Of a DNA stretch of 64,000 nt, positions 8,519-17,132 are shown piece by piece. How positions within the stretch are numbered: position 1 is the first letter of the stretch; each line of letters starts with the position of its first letter. Location of the stretch: NCBI RefSeq assembly GCF_030363035.1, contig NZ_JAUCMN010000003.1, forward strand, positions 1 to 64,000, read 5' to 3'. Under the pieces are notes generated by a model that did no database searches, had not been told where the DNA came from, and worked only from the letters and a program-made list of their open reading frames with translations. The stretch comes from Curtobacterium caseinilyticum. GTDB taxonomy: Bacteria > Actinomycetota > Actinomycetes > Actinomycetales > Microbacteriaceae. Both the position numbers and the translations under genes were made by a program.

Positions 8519-10500
8519 GACACGTGGACGGTCGGCCTGCGGTTCACGTCCGGTTCGGCCTCACGCAGGACCTCGCGCGTGACCGGTGCGACGTCACCGA
8601 CGCCGGTGAAGACGAAGCGCAGGGCGTTCCGGATCGGACTCCCCTCGTTCCACTCGAAGTAGATGCTTGGCACCACGCCCGCGATGTCCCGGACCGCGAG
8701 CAACGTCGACGCGATCGTGTTCGGGACGTTGCCGGACCGGACCCGCAGCACACGGTGTCCCTGGACGACGTGGCCCTCGACGACCAGGTCCTCCTCGAAG
8801 TCGGAGGAGTCGGCGGGCAGGACCTCGAGGAACATCGTCGGCACGCGCGCCGGGATGCCCGAGTCACGACGTTCCTCGCGCCCCTTCGACCGGTACGCCT
8901 CGGCGGTGCCGGCGCCCGGCTCGTTGGCGATGATGCAGACCGAGCTGAACTGGTCGGCGTCAGCCTCGATGAACTGCCGGGCGACGGCGTCGAGCTCGAT
9001 CGACGACGCGCGGAGCTCGAACGAGCGGCGCACCCGCGACACGAGGGACACGACGACGATCGCGATGATGAAGACCGCCGCGATGCGGACACCGTCGGGC
9101 CGTTCGATGACGTTCGCCACCGTCGTGTAGACGAAGACGACGGCGATGACGCCGAAACCGATCGTCCGTTTCCGCTGCTGCCGACGGCGGGCGGACAGCG
9201 TCACCGCGACGGCGGCACTCGTGATGAGCACGAGGACACCGGTCGCGTACGCGCCGCCCTGGGCGTCGACGTCCGCCTCGAACATGACCGTGATCGCGAA
9301 GGCGGTCAGCGTGAAGATGATGACGAGCGGCCGGGTCGCCCGCGCCCACTGCGGTGCCATGCCGTAGCGCGGCAGGAACCGCGGAACGAGGTTGAGCAGC
9401 CCCGCCATCGCACTCGCACCGGCGAACCACAGGATGGCCACGGTGGAGATGTCGTACACCGAGCCGAACACGTTGCCGAGGTACTCGTGCGCGAGGAACG
9501 CCAGCGCCCGGCCGTTCGCACCACCGCCGGGCTGGAACTCGTGCTGCGGGATGAGGAACGTGGTGGCGATCGACGACGTGATGAGGAACGTGCTCATGAT
9601 GATCGCCGCGGTGGTGAGCAGCCGCTTCGTGCCCCGGATCCGCCCCTCGGGCCGGCCGCTCGGGTCGTCGCGCGCGTCGCCACGCACCTGTGGCATCACC
9701 GCGACGCCGGTCTCGAAGCCGGACAGACCGAGCGCCAGCTTCGGGAAGACCACGAGCGCGATCCCGATCATCACGAGCGGGTTGCTGTGCTGTGCGGTCA
9801 GGTTCGACCACCAGTCGCTCGCGACGACGGGCCGCTCGAAGACGTGCCAGAGCGCCACCCCGACCACGACCGCGTTGAGCGCGAGGAACACCGCGACGAG
9901 GCCGACGGCGATGCCGATCGCCTCCTTGAAGCCGCGGAGGAACACGATGCCGAGCAGGAGCAGCAGCACGAGCGTGATCGGCACCGGGATCTCGGTGAAC
10001 CAGTGCGGCGTGAACGGGTTCTCGGCGATGTGCGCCGTGGCGTCCGCTGCCGACAGCGTCATCGTGATCATGAAGTCCGTCACCGCGAACCCGAGCAGCA
10101 CGAGCACGAAGAGCTTCCCCGCCCACCACGGCAGGAGCTTCTCGAGCATCATGATCGACCCGGCGCCCTTGAAGCTGTCCGACGCCACCCGGCGGTACAC
10201 GGGCAGGGCACCGAACAGCGTCACGAGCACGAGCACGATCGTCGCGATCGGCGACAGCAGGCCCGCGGCGAGCGCGGCGATCGCCGGCTGGTACCCGAGC
10301 GTCGAGAAGTAGTCGACACCGGTCAGGCACATCACCCGCCACCACGAGTGGGTCTTCTCGACCTCGACCTGGTGGGGCCCCTGGTGCGAGGCGCCCTGGT
10401 CGGCACCGTCCAGCATCCAACGGCGCAGCCGGACGCCGCGGTCGGAGGGTCGCTCGGGGCCACCGCGCTGGGCGGTGCGCTCGGCTTCGGTCGCGGTCAC
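8515..10500 (-). CDS. APC superfamily permease
   Basis: 661 residues. The APC core opens with [21 protein letters not shown] and continues through about a dozen membrane segments to near residue 490. Conserved APC loops include [16 protein letters not shown]. The C-terminal 170 residues are soluble and contain a beta-rich domain reminiscent of UspA/KUP-type regulatory tails. Amino acid or potassium uptake is possible; I cannot choose. GTG start at 10500; the TACCAT box 8 nt upstream argues for leaderless expression. It is followed without gap by the DMT gene. Confidence 0.85.
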   Translation of the reverse strand: MTATEAERTAQRGGPERPSDRGVRLRRWMLDGADQGASHQGPHQVEVEKTHSWWRVMCLTGVDYFSTLGYQPAIAALAAGLLSPIATIVLVLVTLFGALPVYRRVASDSFKGAGSIMMLEKLLPWWAGKLFVLVLLGFAVTDFMITMTLSAADATAHIAENPFTPHWFTEIPVPITLVLLLLLGIVFLRGFKEAIGIAVGLVAVFLALNAVVVGVALWHVFERPVVASDWWSNLTAQHSNPLVMIGIALVVFPKLALGLSGFETGVAVMPQVRGDARDDPSGRPEGRIRGTKRLLTTAAIIMSTFLITSSIATTFLIPQHEFQPGGGANGRALAFLAHEYLGNVFGSVYDISTVAILWFAGASAMAGLLNLVPRFLPRYGMAPQWARATRPLVIIFTLTAFAITVMFEADVDAQGGAYATGVLVLITSAAVAVTLSARRRQQRKRTIGFGVIAVVFVYTTVANVIERPDGVRIAAVFIIAIVVVSLVSRVRRSFELRASSIELDAVARQFIEADADQFSSVCIIANEPGAGTAEAYRSKGREERRDSGIPARVPTMFLEVLPADSSDFEEDLVVEGHVVQGHRVLRVRSGNVPNTIASTLLAVRDIAGVVPSIYFEWNEGSPIRNALRFVFTGVGDVAPVTREVLREAEPDVNRRPTVHVS

Positions 10501-10508
10501 GAGAGTCG

Positions 10509-10514
10509 ATGGTA
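10509..10514 (-). promoter_or_regulatory. -10 box of leaderless APC permease transcript
   Basis: On the minus strand TACCAT precedes the GTG start by 8 nt. It lies in the 66-bp gap behind the ABC permease stop, so the two transporter genes can be expressed independently of the upstream ABC operon. Confidence 0.55.
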
Positions 10515-10566
10515 AGCGGTCGAGGTGGCTGCCGGAGACCCCCTGCTCAGGGCTGTGGACGGCGGA

Positions 10567-11409
10567 TCACCCCGCGCTGATCCGCGTGTACTTCCGGACG
10601 GCCAGCGGGACGAACACGACGAGCATCACCACGATGCCGACCAGCACGGTCAGGACGGGGTGCTGCATCGTCCAGACGTCGGGCACCGGGGCGGTCCCGA
10701 CGTTGCCGAAGAGCTCGCGCGCGGCCTGCACGAGCGACGACACCGGGTTCCACTCCGCGAACACCCGCAGCACGAGCGGCATGGTGTCGCTCGGCACGAA
10801 GGCGTTCGAGATGAACGTCAGCGGGAACAGGATCATGAACGACGCGTTGTTGATCACCTCGGGCGTGCGGACGCTCATCCCGAGCAGCGCCATCACCCAG
10901 CTGAACGCGTAGCTGAACAGCAGCAGCAGCGCGATCCCGGCCAGGAACTCGTGCGGCGCGGACTGCACGCGCCACCCCACCGCGAGGCCCGTCGCCATCA
11001 TGATCACCATCGAGATCCCGTTGAGCACGAGATCGGAGTTGGTCCGGCCGACGAGCACCGCGGACGCCGACATCGGCAGGGTGCGGAACCGGTCGATCAG
11101 TCCCTCCTTCAGGTCCTGCGCCATCGCCGACCCCGAGAAGGTCGCCCCGAACACCACGGTCTGCGCGAAGATCCCGGCCATCAGGAACTGCGTGTAGTCG
11201 GTCCCCCGCACCTGGATCGCCCCGCCGTAGACCTGGCTGAAGAGCAGGACGAACATGATCGGCTGCAGGACGGCGAACACGAGCATGTCGGGCGACCGCT
11301 TGATCTTCGTCAGGTTCCGCTTCGTGACGGTCCAGCCGTCCTCGAACCACACTGCCAGGGGCGCGGTGACCACGACCGGCAGCTGCTGCCGCGTGTCGAC
11401 GGCGGTCAC
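10567..11409 (-). CDS. DrrB-type ABC-2 permease
   Basis: 280 residues with six predicted membrane helices and the ABC-2 layout. A cytoplasmic N-terminus ends in RNLTKIKRSPDMLVFAVLQP. The conserved loop DLKEGLIDRFRTLPMSASAVL couples to the ATPase. A later segment, NNASFMILFPLTFISNAFVP, is typical of daunorubicin-resistance (DrrB) permeases. It pairs with the ATPase upstream; the start codon overlaps that gene's stop (11406-11409). Function: ATP-driven export of a hydrophobic compound, or self-resistance. No biosynthetic cluster is adjacent, so the substrate is open. Confidence 0.92.
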   Translation of the reverse strand: MTAVDTRQQLPVVVTAPLAVWFEDGWTVTKRNLTKIKRSPDMLVFAVLQPIMFVLLFSQVYGGAIQVRGTDYTQFLMAGIFAQTVVFGATFSGSAMAQDLKEGLIDRFRTLPMSASAVLVGRTNSDLVLNGISMVIMMATGLAVGWRVQSAPHEFLAGIALLLLFSYAFSWVMALLGMSVRTPEVINNASFMILFPLTFISNAFVPSDTMPLVLRVFAEWNPVSSLVQAARELFGNVGTAPVPDVWTMQHPVLTVLVGIVVMLVVFVPLAVRKYTRISAG

Positions 11410-12506
11410 CGGACACGCTCCGGGGCAGCATCCGTGGTCTCGTCGGTCGCGTGGTCACGCCGACCCGGCCTGGAGGCCCGCCCTGCGCCCGCCCCGCCGC
11501 CCCCGTCCGGCACGTCCCCGCCCCGGCCCCCGTCCGCGTCCCCGTCCCCGTCCCCCGACGTGGCGGCGTGCCCGGTCAGGCGCAGGAAGACGTCGTCCAG
11601 GGTCGGCCGCCGCATGCCGGCGTCGTGCAGGCGGATGCCCGCCTCGCCGAGGTCGGCGAGCACCCGCTGCAGTGCCACGGGACCCGCGTCGACGGCGATG
11701 CCGGAGGTGCGTCCGTCGGCCGACGTCTCCACGTCACCGACGCCGTGCCGACGCAGGGTGGTGACCACGGCCTCCCGGTCGTCCTCGTCGACCAGGGTGA
11801 CCACCACCCGGTGGCCGCCCACCTGTGCCTTGAGCTGGTCGGCGGTGCCCTCGGCGATGACCCGGCCGTCGTCGATGACGGCGATGTCGTCGGCGAGCTG
11901 GTCGGCCTCCTCCAGGTACTGCGTGGTGAGGAGCACCGTCGCGCCGTCGGCCACGAGCCCCTCGATGATGCCCCAGAGCGCCGAGCGGCTCCGCGGGTCC
12001 AGCCCGGTCGTCGGCTCGTCGAGGAACAGCACCCGCGGGTTGGTCACGAGCGCGCCGGCGAGGTCGATGCGCCGCCGCATGCCGCCGGAGAAGCCCTTCA
12101 CGGGTCGGTCACCCGCCTCGGACAGGTCGAAGACCTCGATGAGCTCGCGCGCCCGCCGTCGGGCCGTGCGCCGGCCGAGGTGGTACAGGCGCCCGATCAT
12201 CTCGAGGTTCTCGGCACCGGTCAGGTTCTCGTCGACCGCGGCGTACTGCCCCGACACCCCGATCGACCGTCGGGTCGCCTGGGGGTCGGCGACGACGTCG
12301 ACGCCGTCGATGGTCGCCCGTCCGCCGTCCGGGGTGACCAGGGTGGTGAGCACCTTCACGGTGGTGGTCTTCCCGGCGCCGTTCGGACCGAGCAGCGCCG
12401 TGACGGTGCCCTCGGGGACGGACAGGTCGAGCCCGGCCAGTGCGTGCACCGGGCCCGACCGCGATCGGTAGGTCTTGGTCAGCCCGGAGGCTTCGATGAT
12501 GGCCAT
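11406..12506 (-). CDS. DrrA-type ABC transporter ATP-binding protein
   Basis: 366 residues. Walker A LGPNGAGKTTT is near residue 39, signature FSGGMRRRIDLAGAL near 140 and Walker B VLFLDEPTTGLDPRSR follows. A DrrA-like C-terminal domain (about 230-330) ends RRPTLDDVFLRLTGHAA. The final 45 residues are Gly/Asp-rich and look disordered. It powers the overlapping DrrB-type permease. ATG start; the preceding gene ends 58 nt upstream, so the three may be cotranscribed. Confidence 0.94.
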   Translation of the reverse strand: MAIIEASGLTKTYRSRSGPVHALAGLDLSVPEGTVTALLGPNGAGKTTTVKVLTTLVTPDGGRATIDGVDVVADPQATRRSIGVSGQYAAVDENLTGAENLEMIGRLYHLGRRTARRRARELIEVFDLSEAGDRPVKGFSGGMRRRIDLAGALVTNPRVLFLDEPTTGLDPRSRSALWGIIEGLVADGATVLLTTQYLEEADQLADDIAVIDDGRVIAEGTADQLKAQVGGHRVVVTLVDEDDREAVVTTLRRHGVGDVETSADGRTSGIAVDAGPVALQRVLADLGEAGIRLHDAGMRRPTLDDVFLRLTGHAATSGDGDGDADGGRGGDVPDGGGGAGAGRASRPGRRDHATDETTDAAPERVR

Positions 12507-12564
12507 GTCGCTCCCTCGTCGGCCACGTCGGTGTGGTGGGGGTCGGCGGGAGCGACGACGTCAC

Positions 12565-13422
12565 TCAGACGTCGAAGTCACCACCGAAGTCGCCGAAGCC
12601 GCCGCCGAAGTCTCCTCCGCCGTCGCCCCAGCCCGCGCTCTCGAACCCGCCGCCGTCGGACGCGCCCGCATCGCCTGCGCTGCCGTCGGTCGTGCCGCCG
12701 TCGCCGGAGTCGGCACCAGTGTCCTCCGAACCACCGTCGCCCGCAGCATCGGTACCGCCGTCGAACGACCCCGGGTCGGGCAGGAAGGCGCTCATGATCG
12801 CCGAGCCGATGACGTAGCCGGCCACCGTGCCGAGGATCGAGGCGCCGATCATCCGGCCGAACGAGGGCCCGCCACCGCGCTGCCCCGCCATCCCGCCGCC
12901 CATGCCACCCAGCGAGCGCTCCATGAAGCCGGGCTGGCGGATCTCGGACCGGGTGGCCGCCTGGGCCAGGGACCGGGGGTCGTCGCCGCGCGGGGCCTCG
13001 CCGTCAGGGGCGCTGCGCGTGAACTCGTCGTAGACCATCCGACGTTGCTCGGGCGTCAGGGTCGCGAAGGCCTCGGCGTGGACCTCCTCGATGCGCTCCG
13101 GCGGCGCGGTGCGGAGCAGGTACCGGTAGCGCTCCACCGCCCGCTCGTCGTCGGTGGATGCGCCGGGCCGCTGGGCACCGCCCTGCTGAGCGGGTGCGCC
13201 CCACTGCGGCGCACCGTACTGCTGGCCCTGCGGCGCGCCGTACTGCTGGTCGCCGTACTGCGGCTGCCCCTGCGACACGGGAGGCACCTGGTACGACTGC
13301 TGCCCGTACCGGTAGCCCTGCTGCTGGGGCTGCTGGGGGGTCTGCTGCTGGGGCTGGCCCCACTGGCCCTGCTGCCCGCGGTCACGGTCGGGACGGCCGA
13401 GCAGTCGGTCGAGGAATCCCAT
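12565..13422 (-). CDS. Q-rich/G-rich protein of unknown function
   Basis: 285 residues in four zones. Residues 1-85 open MGFLDRLLGRPDRDRG and continue as a Gln/Tyr/Gly/Pro-rich low-complexity tract. About 90-165 is a folded-looking helical region with ERYRYLLRTAPPERIEEVHA and FATLTPEQRRMVYDEFTR. About 185-215 is a hydrophobic segment, SILGTVAGYVIGSAIMSAFL, likely a membrane helix. The tail is an acidic Gly/Asp/Phe-rich repeat of GGDFGG type. I know related hypothetical proteins from Microbacteriaceae but no function. It precedes the DrrAB pair on the same strand. The composition suggests phase-separating or surface-facing behaviour, which is speculation. Confidence 0.8.
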   Translation of the reverse strand: MGFLDRLLGRPDRDRGQQGQWGQPQQQTPQQPQQQGYRYGQQSYQVPPVSQGQPQYGDQQYGAPQGQQYGAPQWGAPAQQGGAQRPGASTDDERAVERYRYLLRTAPPERIEEVHAEAFATLTPEQRRMVYDEFTRSAPDGEAPRGDDPRSLAQAATRSEIRQPGFMERSLGGMGGGMAGQRGGGPSFGRMIGASILGTVAGYVIGSAIMSAFLPDPGSFDGGTDAAGDGGSEDTGADSGDGGTTDGSAGDAGASDGGGFESAGWGDGGGDFGGGFGDFGGDFDV

Positions 13423-13536
13423 GTCGTTGCTCCTTCGGTGCGGTCCGGCCCGGTCGGGACGGTCCGTCGACTGCCACCCTAGGGAGCGGCGACGACCGCT
13501 GACTGTACGCCTGCACAGAAGTGTCCGAGAGCGGCG

Positions 13537-15111
13537 TCAGCGGCTCCCGAGTGCCGCTGACCACACCGCGTGCAGCTCGTCGGCGGCGCCCGGGTGCGCG
13601 ACGAGGAACGGTTCGCCCTCGGTCGGGAAGCCGTCCACCGGCCCGCTGCGCGTCAGGACCACGCCGCCGGCCTCGTGCACGAGCAGCACGGCGGCGCCGT
13701 GGTCGACCGGGGCGAACGCAGGGACGCAACCTCCGACGCCGCGCCCGGCGGCGACCTGGGCGATCGTGAGGGTGCTCGACCCCATCACCCGCACGGCGCA
13801 GGACCGCTCGGCCAACGCCTCGACGAGCGCTCCGAGCCCGACCCAGGCACCGTGTCCGCCGAACTCCGCACTGACGATCGCTCCGGCGAGCGCCCGGGGG
13901 GTGTCGTCGAGGTGGAGCGGTGTGTCGCGCAGGACGGCACCGCGACCGCGCCTGGCCTCGAGCACCTCGCCGCGCCACGGGTCCGCGACGACGCCCACGA
14001 GCGGACGTCCACCGCGGGTCAGGCAGAGCGACATCGAGGTCCAGGGCAGCCCGTTCACCAGGTTCGTCGTGCCGTCGACCGGGTCGAGGTACCAGCGGTA
14101 CCGGTCCCCCGGCGCGTCCCCGTACTCCTCGCCGGTGAACCCGTGGGTCGGGAAGGCGGCACGCACGCGCGCGCGCACGAGTCGTTCGACCGCACGGTCC
14201 ACGTCCGTGACGAGGTCGCCCGGGGCCCGCTTCGAGGACACCTGGCCGACCGGGTGCTCACGGGTGAACGCGATGACCTCGTGCGCGATGCGGTGCGCGA
14301 GCGCCTGCGCGCGGGTCGCGACCTCCTCCTCGCCGGGCTCGCGGTCGTGGAGCGCCCAGCCGTCCCGCTCCCCGCCGGCGAGCACGGCCCGGGCCGAGGC
14401 GACGTCGTCGGTGGCGACCAGGTCCGCGCCGAGCCGGGCCGCCCACCGCACCGGTTCCGGCTCGTCGACCGTGCGGACCGCCACCGCGAGTCCGAGGCCG
14501 TGCGCCGCCGCGACGGTGTCCGACGTGAGGAAGACGTCGTCGAGCACGAGGGTCGACGGGCCGAGGTCGGCCGTGTCCGCCGCGGTCGGGACGGCGAGCG
14601 ACTCCCACGGCATCCACGTGTCGGCGTCCGGCAGCGCCGCACGGACCGCGGCGAGCGCATCGGGTGTGCCCGCCCAGGCCACCCTCGTGCCCCAGGTCGA
14701 CGCGCTCACGGTGCGGCTGGCGACGAGGGCGTCGGCGGGGTCCACCACCCGCAGCAGCAGTGCCGCCCGGCACCCGTCGAGCCGTTCGAGCACCGCATCG
14801 AGGCGCGGGATGCGGTCGAGCCCGTTGCCGAGACGGGCGACGTCGCACCAGGAGACCTCCGCGACGCGACGCGGGTCGCCCCAGAGCCGTCCGAGCGTCT
14901 CGTCGTGCAGGAGCACGGGGACCCCGTCGGCGGTCCGCCGCACGTCGACCTCGACGACGTCCGCCCCGAGCGCCTCGGCGACGGCGATCGCGGGCAGGGT
15001 GTCCTCTCGTCGGACCCGGGGCGCGCCCCGCCGTGCCACGAGCCGCGGGAGGGTCCGTGCGGTGCGCCCGTCGCGGTCCGGTCCGACGGTGGCACGGTCG
15101 AGCGTCGTCAT
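13537..15111 (-). CDS. fusion of degenerate GDPD domain and inositol monophosphatase domain
   Basis: 524 residues, two domains. Residues about 22-245 follow the glycerophosphodiester phosphodiesterase fold: VEVDVRRTADGVPVLLHDET (53-72) keeps Glu54, Asp56 and His69. The first catalytic motif, normally HRG...ENT, reads RRG...EDT (27-38), so the first histidine is Arg27. Residues about 265-520 are an IMPase/CysQ-type phosphatase with GEEYGD (327-332), DPVDGTTN (343-350) and the C-terminal VDHGAAVLLVHEAGG motif. The phosphatase half should act on inositol phosphate or a related sugar phosphate using Mg2+; the GDPD half is probably inactive or repurposed. Stand-alone gene. Confidence 0.88.
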   Translation of the reverse strand: MTTLDRATVGPDRDGRTARTLPRLVARRGAPRVRREDTLPAIAVAEALGADVVEVDVRRTADGVPVLLHDETLGRLWGDPRRVAEVSWCDVARLGNGLDRIPRLDAVLERLDGCRAALLLRVVDPADALVASRTVSASTWGTRVAWAGTPDALAAVRAALPDADTWMPWESLAVPTAADTADLGPSTLVLDDVFLTSDTVAAAHGLGLAVAVRTVDEPEPVRWAARLGADLVATDDVASARAVLAGGERDGWALHDREPGEEEVATRAQALAHRIAHEVIAFTREHPVGQVSSKRAPGDLVTDVDRAVERLVRARVRAAFPTHGFTGEEYGDAPGDRYRWYLDPVDGTTNLVNGLPWTSMSLCLTRGGRPLVGVVADPWRGEVLEARRGRGAVLRDTPLHLDDTPRALAGAIVSAEFGGHGAWVGLGALVEALAERSCAVRVMGSSTLTIAQVAAGRGVGGCVPAFAPVDHGAAVLLVHEAGGVVLTRSGPVDGFPTEGEPFLVAHPGAADELHAVWSAALGSR

Positions 15112-15189
15112 CCCGGCATCGTGTCGCCACCGGGTGGCCTCCGGGTGACGTCCGGGTGAACGGCGCCCGCCACCGCACGACGAGAGGGG

Positions 15190-15283
15190 GCCCGGCCGCG
15201 CCCTCGCGCGATCGTGCCCTGCCGGCCGGCCGCGCCGCCCCCGACGAGCCGGGTCCCGGGCACGCCCTCCCGCGATGGTGCCC
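15190..15283. repeat. imperfect 30-bp direct repeat
   Basis: Two related copies (15190-15219 and 15254-15283) share a GCCC-TCGCGCGAT-GTGCCC pattern in the 210-bp gap upstream of the GDPD-IMPase gene. No gene is visible in the gap. Confidence 0.5.
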
Positions 15284-15321
15284 GATCGCTCGGCCGGTCG
15301 GCCCCCGCGGCGCCGGTCGGG

Positions 15322-15726
15322 TCAGGCCCGGCCGCGCCCCCGGCGACCCGATCGGGCGACGACCGGTCCGACGATCGCGCGCCAGCCGAGCAGGAACACC
15401 GCGAGCGAGATCGTGGCGACGAGGACGAACGACAGCGGCAGGGGGTCGCCGGCGACGTCGCCCTGCCCGGTCAGGACACGGAGCAGCATGCCGACCGCGA
15501 CGGTCGCCACCCAGACGACGACGCCGGTCGGCCACAGGCGGAGCGGCCGGGTCCACCCGCGGACGACCAGGAAGCCGACGGCCCACCCCGCCAGGAACGG
15601 GTACGCCGTCGTCCACAGCCCGACGACCGAAGTGGCCTCGGCGTGGGAGGAGCGCCCGATCAGCGCGAAGGCCACGATGAGGACGATGTCGACGACGGCT
15701 GCCAGCCAGCTCCAGGTGCGGGTCAC
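15322..15726 (-). CDS. DUF3054-type small membrane protein
   Basis: 134 residues with GTG start at 15726. Four hydrophobic stretches cover most of the chain, from SWLAAVVDIVLIVAFALIGR to FVLVATISLAVFLLGWRAIV, with a basic C-terminal tail. Family resemblance is to DUF3054, small actinobacterial membrane proteins without known function. I chose this start because it opens directly before the first helix and a GGGAG-like site precedes it; the upstream reading frame crosses another gene. It lies 29 bp behind the next minus-strand gene and may share its transcript. Confidence 0.8.
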   Translation of the reverse strand: MTRTWSWLAAVVDIVLIVAFALIGRSSHAEATSVVGLWTTAYPFLAGWAVGFLVVRGWTRPLRLWPTGVVVWVATVAVGMLLRVLTGQGDVAGDPLPLSFVLVATISLAVFLLGWRAIVGPVVARSGRRGRGRA

Positions 15727-15755
15727 GACACCATTCTCCCGCGCGGGGAGGCTGC

Positions 15756-16406
15756 TCAGAACAAGCCGTCGCGTGGTGCCTCGGGTCCGTCGAACCCGCG
15801 GAACATGTCGGACACGAGCGCCGCGATCTGCGGCTCCACGAGCCGTTCGACGGCCTCGGCGATGCGCGGTCGGTGGTCGACGAGCGCCAGGCAGACGGCG
15901 GTCCCCGTCGCGCGTGCGCACTCGTCCGAGAGCGCGATCTCGTGCCGGAGCGCTGCCTTCGCCTCGTCCGACAGCGGCTCCCGGGGTGCCGGCTCCCCCG
16001 CGCCCGTCCCGGTCAGCTCGTCGAGGGTGAACAGGAACGGCTCGCCCGGTGAGGGCTCGGGGTCGACGTCGAGACCCTGGAACTCGGGTGACAGGCCCTC
16101 GGTCGGTTGGTACCCCGCGTGCCGCTTCCGCGCCGCGGCCCGCTCGAGTTCGCGCTGCAGGAGCGGCAGGTTCTTCGCGGTGTACTCGTCGACGGCGTCC
16201 TCGACGATCGTCGAGATGCGGCCGATCAGCGCGTGCTGGACGGCGTGCGGCACGTCCGGACCGAAGCCCGCCGCGGTCGCGATCGGCGAACCGGTGCACT
16301 TCCGGCAGATCCGGGTGCGTGGACGCGCGGTCCCGATCTGCCAGCGGGGCAGCCATCGCAGCCAGACGTCGACTGCGCTGCGCACGCGACCGTCGATGCC
16401 GTCCAT
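15756..16406 (-). CDS. hypothetical protein with CxxC motif
   Basis: 216 residues, not assigned to a known family. The N-terminal third has a basic aromatic stretch (WLRWLPRWQIG) and a single CRKC motif near residue 34 that could bind metal with partners elsewhere. The middle (about 55-110) is helical and charged (ISTIVEDAVDEYTAKNLPLL). The C-terminal half contains DEAKAALRHEIALSDECARA. No signal peptide or membrane helix. The TAGTGT box 6 nt upstream of the ATG suggests a leaderless message. DUF3054 follows on the same strand. Confidence 0.75.
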   Translation of the reverse strand: MDGIDGRVRSAVDVWLRWLPRWQIGTARPRTRICRKCTGSPIATAAGFGPDVPHAVQHALIGRISTIVEDAVDEYTAKNLPLLQRELERAAARKRHAGYQPTEGLSPEFQGLDVDPEPSPGEPFLFTLDELTGTGAGEPAPREPLSDEAKAALRHEIALSDECARATGTAVCLALVDHRPRIAEAVERLVEPQIAALVSDMFRGFDGPEAPRDGLF

Positions 16407-16412
16407 CCCTCA

Positions 16413-16418
16413 ACACTA
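16413..16418 (-). promoter_or_regulatory. -10 box of leaderless CxxC-protein transcript
   Basis: TAGTGT on the minus strand, 6 nt before the ATG ending at 16406. Confidence 0.55.
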
Positions 16419-16455
16419 GGCGTGTCGCCCCCGCCAGCCCCGAGGCCGCGCGGCA

Positions 16456-16993
16456 CGAGCGGGCGGAACCATCCCGTCGCGGCGGGTACGAGGCGCCGGT
16501 TCCGCCCGCTCGCGCACGAGGCGAAGGGGCGGGTGGGCGGCGCGTGGGAGCGTGCTGCGGTCGGTCCGCGCCCCTTCGCGCCAACGAGCACCGCGAACGG
16601 GCGGAAACGGCTGCCGCCGACGCGGGCGCACGCGCGTTCCGCCCGGACGCGCGCGAGGCCGAGGGGCTGCGGAGCACGGGGCGGTTCGCGGATGCCAGCC
16701 ACGGCAGGTCGGGCTCGCCCGCTCCCACGAGCGCCGCGAACGGGCGGAAGCGGCTGCCCTCGACGCAGGCGCGCGTGTGTTCCGCCCGCTCGCGGAGAGA
16801 CGGAGCGCGCAGGCACGCGGGCACGCGGGCACGCGGGGCGACAAGAGGCCGGGAGGCTCGCATCACCGCCTGCACGCGGCTCCCTGCCTGCGGCTGGTCC
16901 CGGCCTGCGGCTGGTCCCGCGCTGCGGCAGGTCGCGCGAACGGGCGGAAGCGGCTGCCGCCCGACGCGGACGCGCGCAGGTTCCGCCCGCTCG
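16456..16993. repeat. four inverted-terminus elements in a duplicated region
   Basis: Elements lie at 16456-16512 (57 bp, perfect 15-bp arms CGAGCGGGCGGAACC / GGTTCCGCCCGCTCG), 16594-16649, 16737-16792 and 16937-16993. The last three share a left-side extension (CGGCTGCC after the left arm). The two last sit in a larger imperfect duplication: about 16737-16880 is repeated at 16937-17092, including runs of GCACGCGGG and a GGCCGGGAGGC word. The 726-bp gap 16407-17132 holds no credible gene beyond this. Confidence 0.8.
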
Positions 16994-17132
16994 CGGTGAG
17001 GCAGAGCACGCAGGCACGCAGGCACGTCGGCACGCGGGCACGCGGGGCGACGGGAGGCCGGGAGGCACGGATCACCGCCGGCACGCGGCGAGCGCGGTGC
17101 AGACGGTCGGCCCGGTCAGGCGGTCGGCCTGG

